A stretch of 64,000 nucleotides of DNA, from assembly GCA_032622095.1 (NCBI GenBank), contig CP136068.1:369607-433606 (forward strand), written 5' to 3'. A program made the position numbers and the translations under genes. The DNA is from Siphonodentalium dalli (taxonomy: Eukaryota; Mollusca; Scaphopoda; Gadilida; Siphonodentaliidae). Positions 11,766 to 25,400 of this stretch are shown here, in pieces (within the stretch, counting starts at the first letter, position 1; each line of letters opens with the position of its first letter). The notes beneath the pieces were generated by a model, which did no database searches, was not told where the DNA came from, and saw nothing but the letters and a program-made list of their open reading frames with translations.

Positions 11766-13883
11766 TACATATAGATGTGTATGGTGGGGATACCTATAGA
11801 TGTGTATGGAGGGGATACCTATAGATGTATGTGGTGGGGATACCTATATATGTGTGTGGCGGTGAAACATATAGATGTGTATGGTGGGGATACCTATATA
11901 TGTGTGTGGCGGTGAAACATATAGATGTGTATGGTGGGGATACCTATATATGTGTGTGGTGGGGATACCTATAGATGTGTGTGGTGGTGATACATATAGA
12001 TGTTTGTGGTGGGTATACCTATAGATGTATGTGGTGGGGATACCTATATATGTATGTGGCGGGGATACCTATAGATGTATGTGGTGGGGATACTTATATA
12101 TGTATGTGGTGGGGATACCTATATATGTGTGTGGCGAGGATATCTATATATGTGTGTGGTAGGGATACCTATATATGTGTGTGCTGGGGATACCTATAGA
12201 TGTATGTGGTGGTGAGAACTATATATGTATGAAGTGGGGAGACCTATATATGTATGTGGTGGGGAGACCTTTATATGTGTGTGGTGGGGATACCTATATA
12301 TGTATGTGGTGGGGATACCTATATATATATGTGGTGGGGATACCCATATATGTATGTGGTGGGGATACCTAAATATGTGTGTGGTGGGGATACCTATATA
12401 TGTATGTGGTGGGGATACCTATATATGTATGTGGTGGGGATACCTATATATGTATGTGGTGGGGATACCTATATATGTTTTTGGTGGGGATACCTATATA
12501 TGTGTGTGGTGGGGATACTTATAGGTGTATATGGTGGGGAGGCCTATATATGTATGTGGTGGGGAGACCTATATATGTGTGTGGTGAGGATACCTATATA
12601 TGTGTGTGGTGGGGATACCTATATATGTGTGTGGTGGGGATACCTGTATATGTATGTGGTGGGGATACCTATATATGTATGTGGCGGGGGTACCTATATA
12701 TGTATGTGGTGGGAATACCTATATATGTATGTGGTGGGGATACCTATATATGTATGTGGTGGGGATACCTATATATGTATGTGGTGGGGATACCTATAGA
12801 TGTGTGTGGTGGGGATACATATAGATGTATGTGGTGGGGATACCTATATATGTATGTGGCGGGGGTACCTATATATGTGTGTGGTGGTGATACCTATAGA
12901 TGTATGTGGTGGGGATACCTATATATGTATGTGGTGGTGATACCTATATATGTATGTGGTGGTGATACCTATATATGTATGTGGTGGGGATACCTTTATA
13001 TGTATGTGGTGGGGATACCTATATATGCATGTGGGGATGTACCTATAGATGTATGTGGTGGGGATACCTATATATGTATGTGGTGGGGATACCTATAGAT
13101 GTATGTGGTAGGGATACCTATATATGTATGTGGTGGGGATACCTATATATGCATGTGGTGGGGATACCTATATATGTGTGTGGTGGGGATACCTATAGAT
13201 GTATGTGGTGGGGATACCTATATATGTATGTGGTGGGGATACCTATATATGTATGTGGTGGTGATACATATAGATGTATGTGGTGGTGATACCTATATAT
13301 GTATGTGGTGGTGATACCTATATATGTATGTGGTGGGGATACCTATATATGTGTGTGGTGGGGATATCTATAGATGTTTGTGGCGGGGAGACCTATATAT
13401 GTATGTGGTGGGGATACCTATATATGTGGGTGGTGGGGATACCTATAGATGTGTGTGGTGGGGATACCTATAGGTGTATGTGGTGGGGAGACCTAATTAT
13501 GTATGTGGTGGGGAGACTTATATATGTGTGTGGTGAGGATACCTATATATGTGTGTGGTGGGGATACCGATATATGTGTGTGGTGGGGATACATTTATAT
13601 GTATGTGGTGGGGATACCTATATATGTATGTGGCGGGGATACCTATATATGTATGTGGTGGGGATACCTATATATGTATGTGGTGGTGATACCTATAGAT
13701 GTATGTGGTGGGGATACCTATATACGTGTGTGGCGGTGATACATATAGATGTGTATGGTGGGGATACCTATAGATGTGTATGGAGGGGATACCTATAGAT
13801 ATATGTGGTGGGGATACCTATATATGTGTGTGGCGGTGAAACACATAGATGTGTATGGTGGGGATACCTATATATGTGTGTGG
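11766..13883 (+). repeat. Composite of block B and a 24.8-kb-type fragment
   Basis: From 11975 to about 13100 the order follows 10000 onward, at offset 1,975 falling to 1,923. From about 13274 to 13880 it instead follows 24830-25440 at a constant offset of 11,556, including TATCTATAGATGTTTGTGG near 13365 and ACCTAATTATG near 13492. The switch near 13200-13270 is a recombination breakpoint between two HOR subtypes. Confidence 0.8.
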
Positions 13884-15456
13884 TGGGGATACCTATAGAT
13901 GTGTGTGGTGGTGATACATATAGATGTTTGTGGTGGGTATACCTATAGATGTATGTGGTGGGGACACCTATAGATGTATGTGGCGGGGATACCTATAGAT
14001 GTATGTGGTGGGGATACTTATATATGTATGTGGTGGGGATACCTATATATGTGTGTGGCGAGGATACCTATATATGTGTGTGGTAGGGATACCTATATAT
14101 GTGTGTGCTGGGGATACCTATAGATGTATGTGGTGGGGAGAACTATATATGTATGAAGTGGGGAGACCTATATATGTATGTGGTGGGGAGACCTTTATAT
14201 GTGTGTGGTGGGGATACCTATATATGTATGTGGTGGGGATACCTATATATATATGTGGTGGGGATACCCATATATGTATGTGGTGGGGATACCTATATAT
14301 GTGTGTGGTGGGGATACCTATATATGTATGTGGTGGGGATACCTATATATGTATGTGGTGGGGATACCTATATATGTATGTGGTGGGGATACCTATATAT
14401 GTTTTTGGTGGGGATACCTATATATGTGTGTGGTGGGGATACTTATAGGTGTATATGGTGGGGAGACCTATATATGTATGTGGTGGGGAGACCTATATAT
14501 GTGTGTGGTGAGGATACCTATATATGTGTGTGGTGGGGATACCTATATATGTGTGTGGTGGGGATACCTGTATATGTATGTGGTGGGGATACCTATATAT
14601 GTATGTGGCGGGGGGTACCTATATATGTATGTGGTGGGAATACCTATATATGTATGTGGCGGGGATACCTATATATGTATGTGGTGGGGATACCTATATA
14701 TGTATGTGGTGGGGATACCTATAGATGTGTGTGGTGGGGATACATATAGATGTATGTGGTGGGGATACCTATATATGTATGTGGCGGTGGTACCTATATA
14801 TGTGTGTGGTGGTGATACCTATAGATGTATGTGGTGGGGATACCTATATATGTATGTGGTGGTGATACCTATATATGTATGTGGTGGTGATACCTATATA
14901 TGTATGTGGTGGGGATACCTTTATATGTATGTGGTGGGGATACCTATATATGCATGTGGGGATGTACATATAGATGTATGTGGTGGGGATACCTATATAT
15001 GTATGTGGTGGGGATACCTATAGATGTATGTGGTAGGGATACCTATATATGTATGTGGTGGGGATACCTATATATGCATGTGGTGGGGATACCTATATAT
15101 GTGTGTGGTGGGGATACCTATATATGTATGTGGCGGGGATACCTATATATGTATGTGGTGGGGATACCTATATATGTGTGTGGTGGTGATACCTATATAT
15201 GTGTGTGGTGGGGATACCTATATATGTATGTGGTGGGGAGACCTATATATGTATGTGGTGGGGATACCTATATGTATGTGGTGGGGAGACCATAGAGATG
15301 TATGTGGTGGGGATACCTATATATGTATGTGGTGGGGATACCTATATATGTATGTGGTGGGGATACCTATAGATGTATGTGGTGGGGATACCTATATGTA
15401 TGTGGTGGGGAGACCATAGAGATGTATGTGGTGGGGATACCTATAGATGTGTGTGG
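13884..15456 (+). repeat. 1,573-bp tandem HOR, copy 1
   Basis: The variant order is repeated 1,573 bp downstream (63 monomers minus 2). The unit contains TTTGTGGTGGGTATACC, the AGATGTATGTGGTGGGGAGAACT region, a GTATGAAGTGGGG monomer near 14152, GTTTTTGG near 14402, GCATGTGGGGATGTAC near 14952 and a GACCATAGAGATG monomer near 15290. A private difference from copy 2 is GGACACC near 13962. Confidence 0.9.
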
Positions 15457-17040
15457 TGGGGATACCTATAGATGTGTGTGGTGGTGATACATATAGATGT
15501 TTGTGGTGGGTATACCTATAGATGTATGTGGTGGGGATACCTATATATGTATGTGGCGGGGATACCTATAGATGTATGTGGTGGTGATACTTATATATGT
15601 ATGTGGTGGGGATACCTATATATGTGTGTGGCGAGGATACCTATATATGTGTGTGGTAGGGATACCTATATATGTGTGTGCTGGGGATACCTATAGATGT
15701 ATGTGGTGGGGAGAACTATATATGTATGAAGTGGGGAGACCTATATATGTATGTGGTGGGGAGACCTTTATATGTGTGTGGTGGGGATACCTATATATGT
15801 ATGTGGTGGGGATACCTATATATATATGTGGTGGGGATACCCATATATGTATGTGGTGGGGATACCTATATATGTGTGTGGTGGGGATACCTATATATGT
15901 ATGTGGTGGGGATACCTATATATGTATGTGGTGGGGATACCTATATATGTATGTGGTGGGGATACCTATATATGTTTTTGGTGGGGATACCTATATATGT
16001 GTGTGGTGGGGATACTTATAGGTGTATATGGTGGGGAGACCTATATATGTATGTGGTGGGGAGACCTATATATGTGTGTGGTGAGGATACCTATATATGT
16101 GTGTGGTGGGGATACCTATATATGTGTGTGGTGGGGATACCTGTATATGTATGTGGTGGGGATACCTATATATGTATGTGGCGGGGGTACCTATATATGT
16201 ATGTGGTGGGAATACCTATATATGTATGTGGCGGGGATACCTATATATGTATGTGGTGGGGATACCTATATATGTATGTGGTGGGGATACCTATAGATGT
16301 GTGTGGTGGGGATACATATAGATGTATGTGGTGGGGATACCTATATATGTATGTGGCGGGGGGTACCTATATATGTGTGTGGTGGTGATACCTATAGATG
16401 TATGTTGTGGGGATACCTATATATGTATGTGGTGGTGATACCTATATATGTATGTGGTGGTGATACCTATATATGTATGTGGTGGGGATACCTTTATATG
16501 TATGTGGTGGGGATACCTATATATGCATGTGGGGATGTACCTATAGATGTATGTGGTGGGGATACCTATATATGTATGTGGTGGGGATACCTATAGATGT
16601 ATGTGGTAGGGATACCTATATATGTATGTGGTGGGGATACCTATATATGCATGTGGTGGGGATACCTATACATGTGTGTGGTGGGGATACCTATATATGT
16701 ATGTGGCGGGAATACCTATATATGTATGTGGTGGGGATACCTATATATGTGTGTGGTGGTGATACCTATATATGTGTGTGGTGGGGATACCTATATATGT
16801 ATGTGGTGGGGAGACCTATATATGTATGTGGTGGGGATACATATATGTATGTGGTGGGGAGACCATAGAGAGGTATGTGGTGGGGATACCTATATATGTA
16901 TGTGGTGGGGATACCTATATATGTATGTGGTGGGGATACCTATAGATGTATGTGGTGGGGATACCTATATGTATGTGGTGGGGAGACCATAGAGATGTAT
17001 GTGGTGGGGATACCTATAGATGTGTGTGGTGGGGATACCT
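15457..17040 (+). repeat. 1,573-bp tandem HOR, copy 2
   Basis: Tandem partner of 13884-15456. Private differences include GTTGTGGGG near 16404 and GAGAGGTATG near 16868. Agreement with copy 1 ends near 17041, where GTTGGGATACC begins block A copy 2. The GTATGAAGTGGGG monomer links this pair with the related block at about 12230 and nothing elsewhere, which suggests a local amplification of that subtype. Confidence 0.9.
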
Positions 17041-19207
17041 ATATATGTATGTGGTTGGGATACCTATAGATGTATGTGGTGGGGATATCTATATATGTAT
17101 GTGGTGGGGATACCTATATATGTATGTGGTGGGGATACCTATATATGTGTGTGGCGGGGATACCTATATATGTATGTGGCGGGGAGACCTATATATGTAT
17201 GTGGTGGGGAGACCTATATATGTGTGTGGTGGGGATATATATATGTATGTGGTGGGGATACCTATATATATATGTGGTGGGGATACCCATATATGTATGT
17301 GGTGGGGATACATATATATGTGTGTGGTGGGGATACCTATATATGTATGTGGTGGGGATACCTATATATGTATGTGGTGGGGATACCTATATATGTATGT
17401 GGTGGGGATACCTATATATGTATGTGGCGGGGATACCTATATATGTATGTCGTGGGGATACCTATATATGTATGTGGCGGGGATACCTATATATGTAAGT
17501 GGTGGGGATACCTATATATGTATGTGGTGGGGATACCTATAGAAGTGTGTGGTGGGGATACATATAGATGTGTGTGGTGGGGATACCTATATATGTGTGT
17601 TGTCGGGATACCTATAGATGTGAGTGGTGGTGATACCTATATATGTGTGTTGTGGGGATACCTATATATGTGTGTGGTGGTGATACTTATAGATGTATGT
17701 TGTGGGGATACCTATATATGTATGTGGTGGTGATACCTATATATGTATGTGGTGGTGATACCTATATATGTATGTGGTGGGGATACCTATAGATGTGTAT
17801 GGAGGGGATACCTATAGATGTATGTGGTGGGGATACCTATATATGTGTGTGGCGGTGAAACATATAGATGTGTATGGTGGGGATACCTATATAAGTGTGT
17901 GGTGGGGATACCTATAGATGTGTGTGGTGGTGATACTTATAGATGTATGTGGTGGGGATACCTAAATATGTATGTGGTGGTGATACCTATATATGTATGT
18001 GGTGGTGATACCTATAGATGTGTGGTGGGGATACCTATAGATGTATGTGGTGGGGATACCTATAGATGTGTGTGGCGGGGATACATATATATGTGTGAGG
18101 TGGGGATACCTATATATGTATGTGGTGGGGATACCTATATATGTGTGTGGTGGGGATACCTATATATGTATGTGGTGGGGATACCTATATATGTGTGTGG
18201 TGGGGATACCTATATATGTATGTGGTGGGGATACCTATATATGTATGTGGCGGGGATACATATATACGTGTGTGGTGGGGATACCTATATATGTGTGTGG
18301 TGGGGATACCTATAGATGTGTGTGGTGGGGATACCTATATATGTATGTGGTGGGGATACCTATAGATGTATGTGGTGGGGATACCTATATATGTATGTGG
18401 TGGGGATACCTATATATGTATGTGGTGGGGATACCTATATATGTGTGTGGCGGGGATACCTATATATGTATGTGGCGGGGATACCTATATATGTATGTGG
18501 TGGGGATACCTATATATGTGTGTGGTGGTGATACCTATAGATGTATGTGGTGGGGATACCTATATATGTGTGTGGTGGTGATACCTATATATGTGTGTGG
18601 TGGGGATATCTATATATGTATGTGGTGGGGTTACCTATAAATGTATGTGGTGGGGATACATATATATGTATGTGGTGGGGATACCTATATATGTATTTGG
18701 TGGGGATTCCTATATATGTGTGTGGCGGCGATACCTATATATGTATGTGGCGGGGATACCTAGATATGTATGTGGTGGGGATACCTATATATGTGTGTGG
18801 TGGTGATACCTACAGATGTGTGTGGTGGGGATACCTATATATGTGTGTTGTGAGGATACCTATATATGTGTGTGGCGGGGATACCTATATATGTGTGTGG
18901 TGGGGATACCTATCTATGTGTGTGGTGGGGACACCTATAGATGTATGTTGTGGGGATACCTATATATGTATGTGGTGGGGATACCTATCTATGTGTGTGG
19001 TGGGGACACCTATAGATGTATGTGGTGGGGACACCAATAGATGTATGTGGTGGGGATACCTATAGATGTGTGTGGCGGGGAGACCTATATATGTATGTGG
19101 TGGGGATACATATATATATGTGTGTGGTGGGAATACCTATATATGTATACGGTTGGGATACCTATATATGTATGTGGTGGGGATACCTATATATGTATGT
19201 GGCGGGG

Positions 19208-19226
19208 ATACCTATAAGTGGTGGGG
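19208..19226 (+). repeat. 19-bp truncated monomer, second copy
   Basis: Same ATACCTATAAGTGGTGGGG truncation as at 3799-3817. It lies inside the partner of block A at the 15,409-bp offset. Confidence 0.9.
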
Positions 19227-21299
19227 ATACTTATATATGTATGTGGTGGGGATACCTATATATGTGTGTGGCGGGGATACATATATATGTGTGTGGTGGT
19301 GATACCTATATATGTGTGTGGTGGGGATACCTATAGATGTATGTGGTGGGAAGACCTATATATGTATGTGATGGGGAGACCTATATATGTATGTGGTGGG
19401 GAGACCTATATATGTGTGTGGTGGGGATACCTATATATGTGTGTGGTGGGGATACCTATATATGTATGTGGTGGGGATACCTATATATGCATGTGGTGGG
19501 GATACCTATATATGTATGTGGCGGGGATACCTATATATGTGTGTGGTGGGGATACCTATAGATGTGTGTGGTGGGGATACCTATAGGTGTATGTGGTGGG
19601 GAGACCTATATATGTATGTGGTGGGGAGACCTATATATGTGTGTGGTGAGGATACCTATATATGTGTGTGGTGGGGATACCTATATATGTGTGTGGTGGG
19701 GATACCTATATATGTATGTGGTGGGGATACCTATATATGTATGTGGCGGGGATACCTATATATGTATGTGGTGGGGATACCTATATATGTATGTGGTGGG
19801 GATACCTATATATGTGTGTGGTGGGGATACATATAGATGTGTGTGGTGGGGATACCTATATATGTGTGTGGTCGGGATACCTATAGATGTGTGTGGTGGT
19901 GATACCTATATATGTGTGTGGTGAGGATACCTATATATGTGTGTGGTGGTAATACCTATAGATGTATGTGGTGGGGATACCTATATATGTGTGTGGTGGT
20001 GATACCTATATATGTGTGTGGTGGAGATACCTATAGATGTATGTGGTGGGGAGACCTATATATGTATGGGTGCGGATTCCTATATGTATGTGGTGGGGAG
20101 ACCATAGTGATGTATGTGGTGGGGATACCTATATATGTATGTGGTGGGAATACCTATATATGTATGTGGTGGGGATACCTATAGATGTATGTGGTGGTGA
20201 TACCTATATATGTATGTGGTGGTGATACCTATATATGTATGTGGTGAGGATACCTATATATGTGTGTGGTGGGGATACCTATATATGTATGTGGTGGGCA
20301 TACCTATATATGTATGTGGTGGGGATACCTATATATGTATGTGGTGGGGATACCTATATATTTGAGTGGTGGTGATACCTATATATGTATGTGGTGGGGA
20401 GACCTATATATGAATGTGGCGGGGATACCTATAGATGTGTGTGGTGGGGATACCTATATATGTGTGTGGTGGTGATACATATAAATGTGTATGGTGGGGA
20501 TACCTATAGATGTGTATGGAGGGGATACCTATAGATGTATGTGGTGGGGATACCTATATATGTGTGTGGCGGTGAAACGTATAGATGTGTATGGTGGGGA
20601 TACCTATATATGTGTGTGGTGGGGATACCTATAGATGTGTGTGGTGGTGATACATATAGATGTGTGTGGTGGGGATACCTATAGATGTATGTGGTGGGGA
20701 TACCAATATATGTATGTGGCAGTGATACATATAAATGTATGTGGTGGGGATACCTATATATGTATGTGGTGGCGATACCTATAGATGTATGTGGTGGGGA
20801 TACCTATACACGTGTGTGGCGGTGATACATATAGATGTGTATGGTGGGGATACCTATAGATGTGTATGGAGGGGATACCTATAGATATATGTGGTGGGGA
20901 TACCTATATATGTGTGTGGCGGTGAAACATATAGATGTGTATGGTGGGGATACCTATATATGTGTGTGGTGGGGATACCTATAGATGTGTGTGGTGGTGA
21001 TACATATAGATGTTTGTGGTGGGTATACCTAAAGATGTATGTGGTGGGGATACCTATATATGTATGTGGCGGGGATACCTATAGATGTATGTGGTGGGGA
21101 TACTTATATATGTATGTGGTGGGGATACCTATATATGTGTGTGGCGAGGATACCTATATATGTGTGTGGTAGGGATACCTATATATGTGTGTGCTGGGGA
21201 TACCTATAGATGTATGTGGTGGGGAGAACTATATATGTATGTGGTGGGGAGACCTATATATGTATGTGGTGGGGAGACCTTTATATGTGTGTGGTGGGG

Positions 21300-21875
21300 A
21301 TACCTATATATGTATGTGGTGGGGATACCTATATATATATGTGGTGGGGATACCCATATATGTATGTGGTGGGGATACCTATATATGTGTGTGGTGGGGA
21401 TACCTATATATGTATGTGGTGGGGATACCTATAAATGTATGTGGTGGGGATACCTATATATGTTTTTGGTGGGGATACCTATATATGTGTGTGGTGGGGA
21501 TACTTATAGGTGTATATGGTTTGGAGACCTATATATGTATGTGGTGGGGAGACCTATATATGTGTGTGGTGAGGATACCTATATATGTGTGTGGTGGGGA
21601 TACCTATATATGTGTGTGGTGGGGATACCTATATATGTATGTGGTGGGGATACCTATATATGTATGTGGCGGGGGTACCTATATATGTATGTGGTGGGAA
21701 TACCTATATATGTATGTGGCGGGGATACCTATATATGTATGTGGTGGGGATACCTATATATGTATGTGGTGGGGATACCTATAGATGTGTGTGGTGGGGA
21801 TACATATATATGTGTGTGGTGGGGATACCTATATATGTGTGTGGTCGGGATACCTATAGATGTGTGTGGTGGTGA
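21300..21875 (+). repeat. 575-bp unit of a local duplication, copy 1
   Basis: The segment from the (TA)5 monomer near 21337 through GGTCGGG near 21845 recurs immediately downstream. Copy 1 has two monomers between the GTGTGTGG monomer and GTTTTTGG, including CTATAAATG near 21430. Copy 2 has three. Copy 1 also has a private TTTGGAGACC near 21520. Confidence 0.85.
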
Positions 21876-22477
21876 TACCTATATATGTATGTGGTGGGGA
21901 TACCTATATATATATATGTGGTGGGGATACCCATATATGTATGTGGTGGGGATACCTATATATGTGTGTGGTGGGGATACCTATATATGTATGTGGTGGG
22001 GACACCTATATATGTATGTGGTGGGGATACCTATATATGTATGTGGTGGGGATACCTATATATGTTTTTGGTGGGGATACCTATATATGTGTGTGGTGGG
22101 GATACTTATAGGTGTATATGGTGGGGAGACCTATATATGTATGTGGTGGGGAGACCTATATATGTGTGTGGTGAGGATACCTATATATGTGTGTGGTGGG
22201 AATACCTATATATGTGTGTGGTGGGGATACCTATATATGTATGTGGTGGGGATACCTATATATGTATGTGGCGGGGGTACCTATATATGTATGTGGTGGG
22301 AATACCTATATATGTATGTGGCGGGGATACCTATATATGTATGTGGTCGGGATACCTATATATGTATGTGGTGGGGATACCTATAGATGTGTGTGGTGGG
22401 GATACATATATATGTGTGTGGTGGGGATACCTATATATGTGTGTGGTCGGGATACCTATAGATGTGTGTGGTGGTGA
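21876..22477 (+). repeat. 602-bp unit of a local duplication, copy 2
   Basis: The start is the abrupt return from GGTGATACC to a GTATGTGG monomer followed by (TA)6 at 21908. From here to at least 23325 the sequence follows 10316-11765 at a constant offset of 11,560. Copy 1 and its left flank follow the same region at offset 10,985-11,035. So copy 2 resembles the 10.3-kb block more than its neighbour, sharing (TA)6 and the three-monomer spacing. Confidence 0.83.
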
Positions 22478-25400
22478 TACCTATATATGTGTGTGGTGGG
22501 GATACCTATATATGTGTGTGGTGGTGATACCTATAGATGTATGTGGTGGGGATACCTATATATGTATGTGGTGGTGATACCTATATATGTATGTGGTGGT
22601 TATACCTATATATGTATGTGGTGGGGATACCTTTATATGTATGTGGTGGGGATACCTATATATGCATGTGGGGGTGTACCTATAGATGTATGTGGTGGGG
22701 ATACCTATATATGTATGTGGTGGGGATACCTATAGATGTATGTGGTAGGGATACCTATATATGTATGTGGTGGGGATACCTATATATGCATGTGGTGGGG
22801 ATACCTATATATGTGTGTGGTGGGGATACCTATATATGTATGTGGCGGGGATACCTATATATGTATGTGGTGGGGATACCTATATATGTGTGTGGTGGTG
22901 ATACCCATATATGTGTGTGGTGGGGATACCTATATATGTATGTGGTGGGGAGACCTATATATGTATGTGGTGGGGATACCTATATGTATGTGGTGGGGAG
23001 ACCATAGAGATGTATGTGGTGGGGATACCTATATATGTATGTGGTGGCGATACCTATATATGTATGTGGTGGGGATACCTATAGATGTATGTGGTGGTGA
23101 TACCTATATATGTATGTGGTGGTGATACCTATATATGTATGTGGTGGGGATACCTATATATATGTGTGGTGGGGATACCTATATATGTATGTGGTGGGGA
23201 TACCTATATATTTGAATGGTGGTGATACCTATATATGTATGTGGTGGGGAGACCTATATATGAATGTGGCGGGGATACCTATAGATGTGTGTGGTGGGGA
23301 TACCTATATATGTGTGTGGTGGTGATACATATAGATGTGTATGGTGGGGATACCTATAGATGTGTATGGAGGGGATACCTATAGATGTATGTGGTGGGGA
23401 TACATATATATGTGTGTGGCGGTGAAACATATAGATGTGTATGGTGGGGATACCTATATATGTGTGTGGTGGGGATATCTATAGATGTGTGTGGTAGTGA
23501 TACATATAGATGTGTGTGGTGGGGATACCTATAGATGTATGTGGTGGGGATACCTATATATGTATGTGGCAGTGATACATATAGATGTGTGTGGTGGGGA
23601 TACCTATAAATGTATGTGGTGGTGATACCTATAGATGTATGCGGTGGGGATACCTATATATGTGTGTGGCGGTGATACATATAGATGTGTATGGTGGGGA
23701 TACATATAGACGTGTATGGAGGGGATACCTATAGATGTGTATGGTGGGGATACATATAGACGTGTATGGAGGGGATACCTATAGATGTATGTGGTGGGGA
23801 TACCTATATATATGTGTGGCGGTGAAACATATAGATGTGTGTGGCGGTGAAACATATAGATGTGTATGGTGGGGATACCTATATATGTATGTGGTGGGGA
23901 TACCTATATATGTATGTGGTGGGGATACCTATAGATGTATGTGGTGGGGATACTTATATATGTATGTGGTGGGGATACATATATATGTGTGTGGTGGGGA
24001 TACCTATATATGTATGTGGTGGGGATACCTATATATGTATGTGGTGGGGATACCTATAGATGTATGTGGTGGGGATACCTATATATGTATTTGGTGGGGA
24101 TACCTATATATGTGTGTGGTGGGGATACCTATAGATGTATGTGGTGGGGATACCTATATATGTGTGTGGTGGGGATACATATAGATGTATGTGGTGGGAT
24201 ACCTATATATGTATGTGGTGGGGATACCTATAGATGTATGTGGTGGGGATACCTATATATGTTTGTGGTGGGGATACCTATAGATGTATGTGGTGGGGAT
24301 ACCTATATTTGTATGTGGTGGGGATACCTATATATGTGTGTGGTGGTGATACCTATATATGTATGTGGTGGGGATACCTATAGATGAGTGGTGGGGATAC
24401 CTATAGATGTATGTGGTGGGGATACCTATAGATGTGTGTGGCGGGGATACATATATATGTGTGTGGCGGGGATACCTATATATGTATGTGGCGGGGATAC
24501 CTATATGTGTGTGTGGTGGGGATACCTATATATGTATGTGGTGGGGATAACTATATATGTATGTGGTGGGGATACCTATATATGTATGTGGTGGGGATAC
24601 CTATATATGTATGTGGCGGGGATACCTATATACGTGTGTGGTGGGGATACCTATATATGTATGTGGTGGGGATACCTATATATGTATGTGGGGGATACCT
24701 ATATGCGTGTGTGGTGGGGAGACCTATATATGTATGTGGTGGGGAGACCTATAGATGTATGTGGTGGGGATACCTATATATGTATGTGGTGGGGATACCT
24801 ATATATGTATGTGGTGGTGATACATATAGATGTATGTGGTGGTGATACCTATATATGTATATGGTGGTGATACATATATATGTATGTGGTGGGGATACCT
24901 ATATATGTGTGTGGTGGGGATATCTATAGATGTTTGTGGCGGGGAGACCTATATATGTATGTGGTGGGGATACCTATATATGTGTGTGGTGGGGATACCT
25001 ATAGATGTGTGTGGTGGGGATACCTATAGGTGTATGTGGTGGGGATACCTAATTATGTATGTGGTGGGGAGACTTATATATGTGTGTGGTGAGGATACCT
25101 ATATATGTGTGTGGTGGGGATACCTATATATGTGTGTGGTGGGGATACATTTATATGTATGTGGTGGGGATACCTATATATGTATGTGGCGGGGATACCT
25201 ATATATGTATGTGGTGGGGATACCTATATATGTATGTGGTGGTGATACCTATAGATGTATGTGGTGGGGATACCTATATACGTGTGTGGCGGTGATACAT
25301 ATAGATGTGTATGGTGGGGATACCTATAGATGTGTATGGAGGGGATACCTATAGATATATGTGGTGGGGATACCTATATATGTGTGTGGCGGTGAAACAT

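Larger units (their letters stand above)
17020..24387 (+). repeat. Large collinear block A, copy 2 (partner 1609-8456)
   Basis: This follows 1609-8456 as described there. Features specific to this copy are a 2-bp loss at GGGGATATATATATG near 17231, a monomer shortened by one base (GTATGGGTGCGG near 20065), a loss of about three monomers before that, and the extra 575/602-bp duplication at 21300-22477. The order of landmarks is otherwise kept, so the block moved as a unit. Confidence 0.86.

Noticed and set aside
21085-22386. 433-codon open frame and the many other long + strand frames
   Set aside because: The monomer has no stop in any forward frame, so openness is expected. The three frames encode the same cycle, frames end only where the CTATAG variant falls in phase, and there is no ribosome-site, splice or codon signal. 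I list no coding region.
23604-23855. Reverse-strand open frame of 83 codons (also 27796-28047)
   Set aside because: The reverse strand carries TAG once per monomer. This frame is open only because several AGATG-variant copies lie in a row. The second instance is the duplicated copy 4,192 bp away, so it is not independent support.
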